Below are positions 1 to 14,570 of a DNA stretch of 64,000 bases, one piece after another. The translations under genes and the position numbers were made by a program. Numbering within the stretch: the first letter of the stretch is position 1; each line of letters begins with the position of its first letter. The stretch lies in contig VZRZ01001925.1 of the NCBI GenBank assembly GCA_013398175.1, positions 2,860,908-2,924,907 of the forward strand. Reading direction: 5' to 3'. A model generated the notes under the pieces. It did not search any database and was not told where the DNA came from. It saw only the letters and a program-made list of their open reading frames with translations. The DNA comes from Climacteris rufus (taxonomy: Eukaryota; Chordata; Aves; Passeriformes; Climacteridae).

Positions 1-3000
1 TCCTCCACCAGCCAGTTGCCAAGAAGAGCTGGCATGGAGAACTATATCATCCCTACTACCAAACCCTCATCCACTGACCCCCAAAAGCTCCCACAGGACA
101 ACCTTCTCCCTTTGCCTGAAATACCATAATTGTTAGGATGGATAGTAACAGAAAAACAGATTTGGGACTTGATTTCAGATCTCTGTGGGCAAGATCCAGG
201 TGTCCAGATCATGCACTTGCCAGCCAGATGCAATCCTGGTCATTTGCTTCCTGGTTTAAACTGTATTTGTTCAAAACCATTTGTCAAGACACTCTGGACA
301 GAACACAGAGACACAGAACAAAGTTCAGAGGTTATTTGTGATATGAACTGTACCACTCAGGACTCTTCTCTTCCTCCAGCTGTTTAGTGGCACTTAGAAT
401 GAATTGGCCTTACTGGAGAGCCAATTATTTTTTTAGTTGAAAACTCACCATCCTCTAGATCAGCTGTGAGCTGAAAGCATCCCAGTTATTTACTGCTGGA
501 AGCTAAAGGAATTTCCTTACTCCCAGAAGACAGACATTTAAAATTAGTTTCAAGTTCAGTTGTGATAAACAAATCACAATCTCCTCCTTTCCTTCTGCTG
601 TTTTTTTTTCTTTTTTTTTCATTGCTTATTTTTTAAATCATGCCTGCTGGTCCAACCAGCCTTTTCTTTAGCTGCCCTTTGCAATTCCTCATTTAAAAAC
701 TCATTCACAAGGATGCAGGGGAACTACAGACAACTTCTGAGAAAAATCAGCAAAGCCAGATCCCTGATTTCAGACCTCTTCCTTTGATTCTTGATTCCCT
801 GAGAACCTCATTAAAAAGAAACAAATCACCGTGTATTTAGAGGTTTTTCCCCCCTTCCTGTGAAGAGCAGAAGGCTGGGAGCTGAGACAGGGGCTCAGGA
901 CCTCAGCTCTCTGCTGACAACCAGCCAGTGGAGCTGCCTGGAAGATGAGCCTACTCCACCTACCCTGCTCAAAAGCTGGGGATGGAAACAGCTCCCAGCA
1001 GATGGATGAGGAAGACAAAAGGTGTTTTAAATTGATATGACAGTCCAGCTAAAGGGCTTGCTTGGGGTTTTGGAATGAGGCCTCCTGCAAGCCTTAATTC
1101 AAAATATTGATGTACTCATCAATTTGTACATCACAAAGCCTTGATACAAGGAGATTCTTTTAAAAAATTCAGGCGTGCTGGGAGAATTGCGTCCTTGCCA
1201 TGTTTTAGTGAGTCTATCCATGAACTGCCAGCAATTACTAAGCTTCCACTCTGTATTCAAAGCTCCATACAATAGAGTTTATTATTTTTAAGCCTTTCAG
1301 ACATCAATGTAGCAAACTTAAGAGAGCTATTTGGAAGATTAAGACACAAATACCACCATATTATTCAATTTAGCTCCAACACTGAACACTTATTTCTGTA
1401 AAGAGTCACAGCTAATACATTGCCAACTGCCAGCCGAGACAAGTCACGTTGCAGCACAGTCTTATAAACCAAATTTAAGCTAGAAGAAGGAAATTACTAT
1501 CATTATGCAAATACTGCCCAATTACCACCAAGCCATACCAAACCTATCTTAAGGTCTTGGCCACAGGCTTCAATAATATACCCCTAGAAATGACAGCCCG
1601 AGGAAATCCTTGCCTCTGTGCACGCAGCCAGGTGTGAAGCTACCAGTACATCTCCAATAATTGTATTAGATGACTTTCTAAATATTCTATGTGCTTATAC
1701 AAGTGCAAAGAGACTTTGCTACCACCTCACCACTCCAGGTTGAATCAGAGAGTTTACTCATAGCTGCTCTATTTGCCAAATCAGACCTGCAGACAGGTGA
1801 CAAAGGGGAGAGATGAGAGGAAACAAAGAAAGGATTTGTGCCTTTTTTCTGTCATCACAATGCTTACAGGAGATCTGACTGCTGCATTTTGTCCTCCTGA
1901 AACCATCCCACCCTTCACAAACAATTGCATGACTTAGATGAGACTGGATGCAGGAGTAACAGGGTGGGAACAACATCCTTCCATGAAAATAAGGGAAAGA
2001 AGTTAAATAAGAGTCAATTAAAAAAAAATAAATCAGTTTGCCATACGAAGACTATTATTTCATTAGAACTGATTTAACCTTCAGCCTTTAGAGAAAATCT
2101 GCCTGCCAGGAATTTAGAATTTTCCAGCCCTTCAATTGAACATGGAAAAGTTCTCATTGCAAAGTGTGCCACAGATAACAGAAATATTCCTGGTTTACAC
2201 CACGAAAGGAATCATAGCCTATGTTATAACCTCAGAGAGACAGAAATCCAGAATTCCTCCCTGCTTTTCAAAAAGAAATGAAGGGTGGTCTCATTACACC
2301 AGTCTAAAACATTCATCATCATCATTAGGGTGAAGGGCATAGGAACATTATTAACTCTGTTTCACAGAACTAAGAAAACAGCAGGCTAAAGTAAACTGCA
2401 GGAGTCAGCACAGGGGACAGTAAGGTAAAAACGTTCCTGCTGTGTCAGCAGGCAGCCTGCAAACACAGGAGTGGGGATGACCGACTGGTGATGCCACGAT
2501 GGAGCCTCTCATTTCTAGGCCAGCAGCCCAAATCACAGTCAGGTCAGGAGAACATGGTCCTCCAGGCACCTGCCTCCTTCCTGGGGCTGGAGTGAGCACA
2601 CTTGGGAGCACATTAATGCCACTGCAGCACAATGACAGCATGTCATGCTGGACAAAGCTCAGGAGGGTGGGAACTCCCTCCATACCCAAAGCCACCATCA
2701 CCTGCCAGCAGAGGATGAAGGGAATAGATGCCTCCAGTGCTGGGGAGCCGGGGGACAGCGCTCACAGCCTGCAGGACTCAGCCCTGATCCCATCAGCAGC
2801 AGATGGGGCAGCTCTGCAGAGAAACCCCCCAGAAGCAACCCTCATCAGGTCAGTCCCACGAGGCCTCAGCTGAGGTGCTTCCCGAGGGGCCAGGCTGGGA
2901 GAGCAGCGAGCAGGAGGTTCCTTAAGTGAACTCTCCATGGGTGATTGCTGTTAACACTGCACCCACCTTCCAGGGACACCCGGGAAAGTGGTCTGCAGCA

Positions 3001-5213
3001 CTGCCCCCAGCACTGGAGAGCTACACTGCCCCTGGGTGTGGGTTCTTCTGGACCATCTGCTTCCACATCAAAAGCCCCTGCAATCATAGGGCCAGCTGCT
3101 CCTACCCACAGCCTTCATCCTCTCCCCCCTTCTAAAACTGGGCACAAGTCTCATCATCACCTGGCAAGGGCTGGTGAGTGGTGAGAAGCTGACAGTGAAG
3201 GAGACACCTCACCTTTTAAATGACTCAAGTTGCCATCCTGGGCAAGATCCCACAGGATGGCAGCTCCCTGCTCGTGGGATATTGAGGTTACAGTGAGCAA
3301 GGCACCACTTGCTGTCCCCAGAGCACATCAGAGTTCTGAAACTGTTCACCAGGTTCAGCTTCATTAGGAAAATGCTGCCAGTTTCCTCCTCATTGCCTGG
3401 CATCTTCTTCACATCCTTCCCCTTACTCTTATTTCCATGGCATCTTAGAATTTCCCCGAGAGACAAGTGCAGAGCCTCTCCCCAGAGCTCCAGGATCCTC
3501 CAACAGACAACCCCAGACTTTTAGAAGTCACATCCACGTGATCTTCCACACACACCAGTCTGGAGCTCACTGTCCCCCATACAAAAAGTGGCTTGAACAA
3601 CTAAAAGACTCACAGCTTGGGGAAAAATCCACAGTTTGTTGTCCCAGCATGAGGATCACACAAACCATGAAAGGGGAGAACAAGAGAGTTAGACAGCAGA
3701 AGTGTTTGAAGATACCACATCCTCTACATTGAGAATTCAATTTCTTCCCTTTCACCCGTGTCAGGCCTGCTGTTCAAGATAGTTTTGCTCTGAGTTACAG
3801 GCAGGGTCTAAGGGAACAGCTAGGCCTACCTGTAGTCTGAGTTTTCCAATCCCTGTCTAGAAGCAACCCCAGCCTGCTGCCCTGCACTGGAGTCCATGTG
3901 CTGCCAGCTGTCCAGCCTTGCAGCATCCCACCCAGCACATCAGTCAGTAATTCAGGATACTCTGAAGGAGAAAGGGTTTGGGGTTTTACTCTTTGGGAAG
4001 AGCAGGATGGGGATGATAGCAAAGCTTCTGTCTAAAAAGGCTGGATTTTCCCAACTGCTGTGCCATGCCTCTTGCACAGGTGGTAGAAATTTCATCTAAT
4101 ATATATTCACACATAAGATGAAAAAGCCAACCCCAATTTACACTCTGCTGCTTCTCAACACCTGCACAAGACACTGAACCAACTCTGTGACCAGAGGGAA
4201 ATAGAGATATCAGTATTTTCAGTATTTCTGGGTAGTCAGATACTCCCCAGGAGCATTTTCCCACCCACAAATACCACGATGCCTGATTTTCTGCCAAATT
4301 CCAAAGAGGATCATTCCCATCCAATCACAGCATCCCACACCAGCTGGAGCTCAGTCACTGCCACAGGTTGGGGGGCTCAGGCCAGTGGCTCTCCCAGATC
4401 CACCCTTGGACCACCAGACTCTGGCAAAGGGAAAAGAAGAGGGGCTGCATGCCTGCAGGGAGGAGTCTCAGCACCATTCCTGAAACTCTGCTGTACCTGA
4501 AACAGAGGGAGCTGGAGGCAGCTCCTCCCCGGACAGCTGTCATTTGGAGGCTTCCCATGGCTTATCCCATGGGAATAGCAGGGAGTCTTCACAGCACCAC
4601 GCAGGAGCCAGCAAGCCCCTGCCCCTGCCATCTGTCTGCCATTCCAACCAGGAGTTTTCAGCACATTTCAGGGATGCTGGAAAGCCTCTCTTGACATTTA
4701 GGGGGTGGTAAAAGGGGTCAGCACTGTTACACCCTCACTGGGAAGGAGGAGACTGCAGTGGGAAGAGATGAAATGATCTGCCCGAGGTCCTTCCCCACAC
4801 TGCCACGGGGAGCAGGGCCATGTGCCAGCATCTTTATTCCCAAAGCCACCACCTCTCCTTAGCATCCACCCAGGTTTAAAGCAGAAAGGCAGCACAGGAG
4901 CACCAGAAACCTGCTCTGCCTGTCAATTTAAAGCTCCAGAACCAAGAGCAATGCTAAGGAAGACTTTACAGCTCAAGGAGAAACCATCTTGCAGCTATGC
5001 CAGGAGCCCCAGGACCTCATGGAACCGACTCTGTGGGCACCCACAAAACCCTTTAAGTGGACCTCCTGTTCTGTTTTCCCCAGGAGAACAGAAGAGAGGC
5101 CCATGACATGGCTGTGCTTTCTACTCCATGCAGCAGCTATGGAAAAGGGTACAGACCACCTTCCCACTGACAGAGCTCCTGGCTGGAAGGGAAATGCTGT
5201 CACCAGTGTGTTA

Positions 5214-5335
5214 CAGAAAGGGAAATGAGGCACAAAGCAATTTTAAATAACTCACCCAAGGTCACAGGAAGCTTATAGCAAAGTCAGTAATTGAACTCAG
5301 GACTTGTGAGTCCCCAGTCTAGTTATTTATCAGAA
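5214..5335 (+). repeat. MIR-type ancient SINE relic
   Basis: The stretch carries the MIR core in order: a gaggcacaaag-like segment, 'cacccaaggtcaca', then 'aattgaactcagg' and a 'gtgagtccccag' tail. MIR is a tRNA-derived SINE shared by all amniotes, so this copy is very old. In birds such copies are scarce and degraded. Confidence 0.7.
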
Positions 5336-6436
5336 ATCACCCTTTAATGGGTCACCTTTAGTCAGACACCCTTCCATTTTGCACTGCAACTCAATTATAC
5401 TGGCACAGGGAATTATGACAAGTTTCCCTTCCAGCCCAACACACTCAGAGGGCTGTTTTGGAAATAAAATAAAACCTGCAACATGCTCGGTGTGCTGGAA
5501 CAGACAACTCCTCAGTGCTGCACTGAAACACCAAAGTGCCTACAAGGCTCCAGATCAAGCTGAGAAATAAGCTGGTTTTCCTCTGCAGTGAATCACTTTG
5601 TTTTGAAGGGTGGCCACCAGTGAGTGAGAAATCACCATTTCACCTTGGATTTGCATCTTCTTTCACAAATACCTCTGATGACACAGAATATTGCAGCATT
5701 AGCACTGAGCCAGACATTCAAAAGCCTCTCCCTTTGCAGGAGGCCTCTCCTTGAACCTGATTTGCCATTGGTTTGTGTTGGTACAAAACAATGGAATGGA
5801 CTTTATCCAGCTTTCACATGCCACAGGAACAATTCCTTCCCTTTCTAAAGAAAACCTAAGAGATGTTTAAGCACCTCTCAGCATACCCCAATCCATTCAG
5901 AAAGACTGGAGAGAGTCTTCACTGGAGCTTTCCACACCCTCAGGGCAGCCCTGCCAGGCAGGGCTGGTTGAAGACATCTGGGGAGCATCCAGCCTGGCTG
6001 CTCCTGGGAGCCCCAGCAGCACCAGCTCCCCACGTACCCCAATGCCTACCTGGGGCACTGCTCACCTCTCTCACCTCACCAGAGATCAGCAGAGCCACTG
6101 CAGCACCACTGCACATCCCAAACCTCTCCAAACTCCAGCAAGGGGAGAAGCCCTGCAAAGAGGAACAGCAAACCCAAACCCTCCTGATACCCATACGTGG
6201 TTTTTAAGGCAACAGACAATCAAACCACATTTGTGGATATCTACAGTGCTCAGATCCTTTTCAGCTGATGACAAGTCGGGGAAGTGTTGGGCAATAGGTT
6301 TGGAAACAGACACGCAGGACAGAATCTGCCTTTCACAGAATACAATGTGTGGGGCAGGAGACAAAACTGTTAGTGTGGGTCTAGCCAAGAAGTAAATGCA
6401 GCATTTAGACATCCATCTGATGGCCTCATCTGTCTG

Positions 6437-6659
6437 AGTACAAGCAATTCAATTTGTCACACTGTGCTGTAATATGTGTCCTGAGCAAACAGGTCAGTAC
6501 AAAGTAAGAGTTGGAAGGCATGAACAAGGGAAAAGGATACAAGGGCATCTGGAAAACTCCATCTAAGCTGCAAGCTGGGAAACTTCACAGTTACACATAC
6601 TGAGTGAGGAGACAGAAAAAGGAGAGGTAAGAGAGGCTTCACAGCTCCATGCTCAGGGC
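6437..6659. repeat. Direct duplication, copy 1
   Basis: About 220 bp recur at 7,029-7,249, 592 bp downstream in the same orientation. The 98 bases 6,540-6,637 are identical in both copies, while the flanking halves differ by substitutions and small indels. It matches no mobile element I know. Confidence 0.9.
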
Positions 6660-7028
6660 TACAGCCACCTGCCTGGGGACTGAGGAGCACTGTTCAGTGC
6701 AAACCCCCAGCCATCACCTGCCCAGGGAGCACCAAACACTGCCAGCTGCACAGAAAGAGAGAACAAAAAGCAAAAAGAGAACTTTACGTCTTCTAAGACT
6801 CTGTTACAGAAAGAAACCCCACAGGATACCAAATGACATGGATAAAGGCCAATTCTGCTTTGAGTGGGGAATTCTTGACTTTGAGCTCTGCTGCAGATTT
6901 GCAGGTGAACACTTCCTCCTGGGAAAACTTGATCTCTCAGGGTGAGGAAATGAAATCTCTTTTCCCCACTTCTTCACTGGCACAGCAGAGGCTCTGGGTG
7001 AAAGGGCTGTATGAGTGGGTACTTTCTC

Positions 7029-7249
7029 AGTACAAGCAATTTAATTTGTCACACTGATATTGTATATGTGTCCTGAGCAAATATGTCAGTAAGAATAAGA
7101 GCAGGAAAGGACAAATGAGGGGAAAGGATGCAAGGGCATCTGGAAAACTCCATCTAAGCTGCAAGCTGGGAAACTTCACAGTTACACATACTGAGTGAGG
7201 AGACAGAAAAAGGAGAGGTAAGAGAGGCCTCACTGTTCATGCTCAGGGC
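7029..7249. repeat. Direct duplication, copy 2
   Basis: Partner of the copy at 6,437-6,659. The identical core lies at 7,131-7,228. Both copies begin at 'agtacaagcaatt' and end near 'gctcagggc'. Neither shows a target-site duplication or terminal repeats, which favours a local duplication over transposition. Confidence 0.9.
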
Positions 7250-7725
7250 ACGGAGCTCCCTGCCCCAGCCCATTCTGCTCTGAGGTTACTCACCACAAGA
7301 CCTTGCTGTCACTCCACACCTCCAGACCACAAACCCCAGCGAGGAGCACATCTGATGCTGCAGCTGCAACCAGAGGCTTCATGCAGGGTACTCAGTTCTA
7401 TGAAAGCACCACATGTTTTTCCCACCATGGGTCCTGTCTTCCCTAACACCGTCAGACCAGGACGAACCCCTCAGCTCTCTGCAAGAACCAGCTCAGCAGA
7501 AGCACCTCCAGAGGGTTATTAGCAACAAGACCAAACTAGCAGCTGTGGGCCTCCAGATCCTTGGGCCTTAAACACAGGGCTGAAGAGGCGTGACATCAAC
7601 TATGTCAAAAATTTGCTTGCTTTGAAATCCTACCCCTGCTTATTTATGTTACAGGAGTACCCAGAGGCTTCAGCCAAGCCCTACAGAGCTGGGGCTGGAG
7701 AAGTGCATTTGCACATATAATGGCC

Positions 7726-7836
7726 ACAGAATCACAAAATGGTTTGCATTGGAAGGGACCTTATAGAGCATCTAGTCCAGCCCTGCTGCCACAGGCAGGG
7801 ACACCTTCCACTACACCAGGCTGCACAAAGCCCCAC
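7726..7836 (-). mobile_element. CR1: CR1 LINE 3' end, truncated
   Basis: The plus strand reads 'agaatcacaaaatggtttg', 'ggaagggacctta', 'catctagtccagccctgc' and 'cagggacaccttccacta', which is the complement of the avian CR1 3' end. It is a 5'-truncated, dead copy on the minus strand. CR1 is the dominant retrotransposon of bird genomes. Confidence 0.93.
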
Positions 7837-10800
7837 ACCTCCACATGGAGCTCCTGCCCCATGGCCAGCCACAAGCAGCTCACAGTTTGCACTAGAAATA
7901 ACTCACAGGCAGGTTTTGAGGTGAGGAGGTGCCATGACAGGACAGCTACAGGAGAGATCCAGAACAAGGGCTGGGAACCAAGCCAGCAGTCAGGCATCAT
8001 GGACAGGGGTGTCCCTTCGGCTTCTTCAGTGCTCCTATGGCACAGCTAAGCTCTGCCTCCAGCAGCCAAAACACCCTGGTGAAAATGCTGCACACAGAGG
8101 TCTGCAACCCCCACAAGGATGTAGAAGAGGCTGTCAACCTAAACAGACAGGTCTGAGATTGATTTGTAGGAAGGATGAAATCAAGAGGCAAAAATAACAT
8201 TTCCAACGCACCAGTGACATACCAAGCCCTTAATCCAAGGGACTATTTACAGGCCAAGAGCATTCCTCGCTGCTCTTACCTTCAGCTGCAAGGTCTGGGT
8301 CAGCAGCTGCTTTGCAGGAGCCTGTTTGAAGGTAACAGACAGCCCAGAAAACAGCAGAGCCTAAAAACTGGGCTTTGCAGAAGATGAATAATTAAAAGGA
8401 CAACTGAGCACAGCTCAGTACATTTTGCTTCACAATTCAAGCACTGAAAGTGGAAAACTCAAAGCATTTCCTCCTCGAATGCATTAAACTCCCACTTTGC
8501 TATTTCAAAGTCTTCCACTTTCTTCAGCATCCAGATATCCACTTCCCAGATGCACTGCTAGGAATAGGGTCTTGTAAATAAAGTTTTACAAAAAAGGAAG
8601 GTTAACACACAACATATTTTTCCCATTACTTCAATACATCCTGCAAGCTCTGCAAGCCTGGTAAAGAAAGAGTCTATTTAAAAATCTAGGGTGGGGAAGA
8701 ATTAGCTCACCAAAACCATAAACAGATTTGCTTTGCACTTTCAGGCCAAGAGAAAAACAAGGCAGGCCATGCGCGTATTGATGCACACAATGGCACAATC
8801 GTTTTAAAAACAAATGAATTGAGAGGGAGAGGACACCACAGGAGGGTGGGGGGAAAGGAGAAGCAGAGAGAAAGGGGCCAAGTCCTAGAGCAGAGATTCT
8901 CAGTTTGGTTCTTAAAGCTCTCTCAAGAGATACTGAAAACCCCCTGTGGGCCAGCACAGGACCGTGAGCTTGCAGGGAGGATGGCACAGGCTGCTGCAAG
9001 GGCACAATCCATCCCTGAGTGCTGGCCCTTCAGTAATGAACAACATCACCTTCTGCACATGGAACACACAGGAATCCTTCTTATGTACCCAGGGACCTTC
9101 CACACAAACCATCCACATCCATTATTACTGTCTCTCTGTTGCAGATCCCAAAGGATATAGAACTTAATTCCCTTCTCCCTACTCTCCCTCCTAAGAGACC
9201 CTGACTCTGTTTAAGAAAGCAGAGTGAAGCCACGAAAGCCTAATCCTCTTCCTCCTGCAAAATTCTCTGTCTGTAACAGCCAGACAGCCCAGAGAGCCAC
9301 AGCATTCACTGCATTTGCACAATTACTGCCATAAGGTATTGAGGACCCATCTAGATACAATTAATTGAGGGAACTTCAAGGAGGACAGCTCTCAGGGGGC
9401 TGAGGGTGCACGCGGATCCCAGCACATCACATGCTGCAGCAAGGTCCCTGAGTTTATTCCTACCAGTTTAACAGGCTGCATTTAGGCTGCAGAACTGGAA
9501 TTGTGTCAGGAAAGCTGCAGCAAACAGCATCAGTCCAGTCACTGTACTCCCAAGGCTGATTATTTAATAAAAGCTAGAAACAAGCAGTCTCCAGATGTGG
9601 CACAAGCTGGGTAGAAATCACTCTAGGGTTTGAAAATCCCCATTTCCATGGGGATTCTGTCGTTTATCACATAGCCATGAACTGGGTGTACAAATTCCCT
9701 GCCAGTCTGCTCACTAATGTTCAACCATAGAGCTTAGTTTTGTACAAATAAAATGGCTTGGCTCTGCTATGAGACCAAATTTCTTCTTCAAAAGTCTGGA
9801 ACAGGGTAATGGAAAACTGGAGTGTTATTTCCTAGCACACTTCTTCCATCCACAGAAGCCAAAGGGAAAAAGCATCGCTCTGCTGACCCCTCATCTACAC
9901 CATGGGACAGATGGATATTTATTAAGTTCTATGGAAATAAAGTAAATCAGTGACTAGCACTCAGATAGAGGAGCCCCAGCCAGGAGAAAAGTACAGACAC
10001 ACATGGTATTTGAACCCTGTTTTGTCCAAGGAGTGATGTCCACAAGCAAAAAAAAAAAAAAAAGAAAATGTGCCCCCTTCTCAGGGACACCTGGAAGTAT
10101 AAACCAAGCCTGATCTGACCACAGAGCAGCCCCTGTGCTCAAGACAAAGGAGCCAACCACTGCATGATCACTTCCTTCAGTCCTGGGGCTCCAACAGCCT
10201 GCACAGAGATCCCTATGATACCCTGGGATACACCACAGTGCCCTGCCCAGGCTGCAGAGGACAGAAAGGTGCACATCACACACAGAGCCCGAGGTGACAG
10301 CAGTGTCCTACCTGCCCGAGGGACCACGTCCTCAGCCTGTCGTTCTCCTGCCCCTCCTCTGTGCTCACCCACATCTTTAAAGTGCCTGCTTCAGCTTCAG
10401 CTGCACCAGGATTCTCGCCTGGAAGAGAACACATTACACCAAAAATTATTTGCTGCACCTCTGCAGGAGAAGGTGACCCTTGGTTAGCAAAGGCTAAAAG
10501 TAAAATAAAGCACTGATCAGTCCAAGATATCTCCCAGCTCATGTCATCCACCCCACCATGCTCCCACAATTCATCCTCTCTGAAGCACCCCAAACGCCCA
10601 TCTTTGGGGTTTTTCTCCTCCCTCCATTAGTAAAGACATTATTTACCAGAAGTTAACCAAATTTGCTGAATTAATCACCAAGCTGTCAACCCAGTGAAAG
10701 CAGCCTCCCCAGCTGTAGCGTGCTGGAAACCAGTGACAGTGCTGCCCAGCTCTCTGTGGACTTGGTCCATTGCAGGGCTGGAAACCTCAACTGGCCAGAG

Positions 10801-11257
10801 AATATTTAGAGCAGCAACCACAGCACCCTCAGCACCACCACCGCAGCAGCAGCAACTAAATATAACCTGCAGCTCTGCAAGTAGCTGTGCCTTCTTTTCT
10901 CCCTTTCATTTTCCCCCACTGCCACCCAATCCCTGTTCCCTCACCCCCGGAGAAGCAGCAGACCCATCTCCATCTATTTCATAATTTCTAAACTTCACTG
11001 TTTAAAGAGATAACCAGCCAAGTGGATTTCTGGGATTAAGTTCAGACCAGGAGAGAAAACAGCATATTGAAAAACAGAGTCAGCCTGGAAAAAGGTGAGC
11101 CAGAGCTTGTTAACAAGGATGAAAAATAGGAAAATTATGTTGTGATTGCCCAAGAAAAGGAAAATTTACACTTGTTTGTTGCTCTTGACTGAACCTGGAC
11201 AGTGACAGGTTCTCCTCTCCCAGCAGCACGTCCCAAGTGTCCCTTGCCCAATGGCAG

Positions 11258-11329
11258 CAGGGCTGGAACTAGATGAGCTTTAAGGTCCCTTCCAACCCAA
11301 ACCCTTCTGTGATTCCATGACTCTGTGAA
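11258..11329 (+). mobile_element. CR1: CR1 LINE 3' end, short copy
   Basis: 'Ggctggaactagatgagctt', 'taaggtcccttccaaccca' and 'ttctgtgattccatgactctg' are the last ~70 bases of a CR1 element in sense orientation, ending in the octamer-like 'attcTatga' repeats typical of CR1 3' ends. Only the extreme 3' end remains. Confidence 0.92.
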
Positions 11330-14300
11330 GTGTCCCTGTCCTTCAGCCAGCATTTGCTTCAATCCCTAAAGTCCCCTGCCAGAGCCTCACTGATTTGCTT
11401 CCCAGGTTGGATCCTGCTGACCATACACTTTGCACGCATCTGTTGAGTTTCCTGAATTAAATAACCAAGTAGCATGGAGAGATTTCACCAAATAACTGGC
11501 ACAGATGCATTACAACTCAGGGAAGTGCTCCCCAAACCCATCCAAAACCCTGCAGACAAGAAATTTCCACTCTGGCTGTAATTGCACAGACCAAACCCAG
11601 TAGGATTTAAAAATAAAAGAGAACAATATTAAAAAAAAAAATAAAGGCAAAATAATTGGACAAGGGTAGAAAGACACAAAGGTTGTCCCTCACTAAGCAC
11701 TCAGGTTTCCCAACACTCCCTGCTGCAGAGGAAAGCTTCTCCCAGACCTGCAGTGCTGGCTGCTCCATGTTATTTGCTATATCTTATTTGCTGTGTTATT
11801 TTCCCAATTTAATTCACAGGAAAGCAAAGCAACCCCAGAATCAGAGAAAAAAAAAGTCAGGAGGCCTAAGTCTGGCAAATCACAAGAGTTGAGAGAACAA
11901 GAAAAAATGCTTTAAATGCCTGCTAGATGCCACAGCTTTTTCTTTTTTCCTCGCTTTTCTTTTTTTTCTCCCCTAAAATGAAGGGAAGGCTTATCCCAAC
12001 CAATGAGGTTGCAGCACACTTGGAAAGATCCCAGCATTGAATGCCGAGACCTTGACATAACAGGTGACAAACTGTGCTATGCCAGAAAAAGTTTAACTTA
12101 TAATAAGAAACAAATACTAGACTGCTGATGGAGTGGGTTTTTATTCCAGCAATTTGTGTAAATGTCCTATATTGACTTGCATAACTCCAGCACCTCCCAA
12201 ATAGAGCAATAATGGCATGGCCCCACTGCTTATCTGCCATTCTTCCTTCTGTAATGCTGCTGCTCCTCTCCCCCTGCTATGGTAGGTTTAGTATCATTCA
12301 CACACTCCTTCAGGGATTCAACATATGCCTAAGACTTCAACAAACAAGATTTTGCATTCCTTGGAGTATCTAAATTAAAGAGTGACCTCGATCACAGCAG
12401 TCAGAGCAGCTTCATGCTTCTAGAAATTAGAGGTGGCTTAAATAGAAACTTAAGCTGGAGGCAGAGATAAATCTGAGTCTCCCAAAACCTTGTCCTGAAA
12501 TATGGAGTAAAGCCCCTGCAAATTTGGCACCATGAGCCATGATTACCCTGGCAGCTCCTCCTTGAATTCCCTGGAATTGCTGCTTCAGGAAGAACAGCAC
12601 AGAGAGAGCTGGGGCGAGGGGGCAGGGAGCGGGGTTTCCTCGGAGCAGAACATGCAAACAGCTCAGCTGCTTATCACTGAAACTGGAACAGCAACAAGGA
12701 CAACCAAGGCATGCTTTTTCCCCCTAACATCTTTCAGATATTAAAATCCCAGCATCCAGCAGCCAAGATACACTGAGGTCCTTCTGTCTCAGTTGTCTCC
12801 ACTGTCTGCCAGAACCACAGACCATCCCACTGTGCTATCCTTACGGCTTCCTCGGGCTTGACTGAGCAGTTCAAAACCTGCAAACAGTTCCAGAATGGAG
12901 AATATCTTTGGAGAATATCTTCCCCAAATACCAAATTCAACACAGAGTAAGTCATCCTCCTACACCTGGGGGTTTAACACTGCAATGTCTGAACCAACTG
13001 GACCAGTGAGCTCAGGAAAAGGGAGAGAGCAGTGCCAGCCTTCTGGCAGCACCCCATGTGGGAGCCACTGAGGGTCTGAACATTTCAAAATCAAATCCAT
13101 GGCCAATGCTCAAAAATAGAGATTATCCTGTTTTCCTTCCACCCGACAACCCCACCTCAAATTTATTTATCTTTTTTAACAGCTGTTACCTCTCTTTTGG
13201 GATCTTAACATCTTGCTCTCTTTTTGTAATTTTTTTTTATGTGGCTGAAAAGGGAACTAGGCTGTCCCAGAATAAAAGCTCCTTGCAGAGCAAAGCCTGG
13301 TTCAGCCTGAGACTGACAGACAGGGCAGCCCCAAGCCCAGCTCTCTGTCCTGACAGGGGTTGGGGTGAGGAAGAGCAAAACGATGCAGAAAAAACCAAAA
13401 ACGAATTCCCCTGCCCACCCGTCTCCAAAGGGGATGCTTTGACAGATGCTTTACCTTTTCTTGCTGTTCCCAGAACTAGGAAATAGCTGAGTTGTGAGGG
13501 CACTTTGCAGCTCAGGTTTGGCAGAAATGGGCAGCTTCCTGAGGTGTCCACATGCACCTGAAGGAAGCTTCTCAGACATGTGAGACCTTCTGACACTGCC
13601 CAGCAGAGACCGTCCGGCCCTGCAGCCTCTGCTGCTTGTGGAACACTGATTTTAAAAGGTTACCATTCCCAAGGTACAATTAAAGGACTGACAAGTTACC
13701 ATTCAGGATCTCCAAAGTGGCTTTCCATTTCTCCAGTATTTACACTGAGCTGGGAACTTGACTTTACTGGTATTTTTTTAAAGAGAAATAGCTGTACTAA
13801 AGGCAACATCATTCACTCCCCTCTCTGTCTCTTCCAACTCAAGTGAACCAGCATTGCTGCAAAAGCTGTTGAGACAGGGAAGTCATACAATTTAATGCCC
13901 ATAACATCCAATTTTAAAACCAAAGAGCATAAAATATTTCTAGCCAACATCTGCTTTCGTAGAGAGGCATGCAAACTTACATTATGTTCAGTCACTTCCA
14001 TCTTTTTAAGCGCCTAAAAATTTGAGCTGCAGAACATCATTTCTCATCTCTTGCTTATTTTAGACTGAAAACAACCCTCTCCACCCTCACCACTCCAGGC
14101 CAGCACTGGAAGAAGGGAGCACAGGACAGCAGCGAGACAACTCCCACTGCAGGAGAATAAACTGTGTCTTCCTCATGCAGCAATGACCATCAAAAAATAT
14201 TAGAAAGCTATTTCCAAGCCATTTTAACCTCCAGCAACTGATGCTCTGCAAGTTCTTCCATCAAAATCTTGTTGCTACTTTCACAGAAAGTATTGCCCTA

Positions 14301-14339
14301 ATTTTGCCCAGTATTTAATCTGAATTTTTTCCTCCACAA

Positions 14340-14570
14340 TTTTAGGACTGTGACCTCTTGCTCTACCCACCGTGTACGCAGAGAACGCCCACCTTCCCCT
14401 TTAGGCACCTGAAGATCTATTTCCTGCCTCACTCTTCTCCTCTCCAGAGGCAAACAGCTCAGGTTTCTTCAGATCAGGGACTTCTAGCCCTCCAGTCAAT
14501 CTCCTCACAACTCTCTGGATGTCCTCCAGCCAAACTCTTCTCTCTCCTGCCAAAACCTGAAGAGGACACC
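14340..14570 (-). mobile_element. Diverged CR1-like fragment
   Basis: Segments such as 'cccctttaggcacctgaaga', 'cttctcctctccag' and 'ggatgtcctccagcc' follow the order of the CR1 3' untranslated region on the complementary strand, but with heavy divergence. It could be an older CR1 subfamily; a chance pyrimidine-rich stretch is not excluded. Confidence 0.45.

Noticed and set aside
6457..7233. Two similar minus-strand ORFs (77 and 68 codons)
   Set aside because: They are similar because the DNA is duplicated; neither has coding character beyond that.
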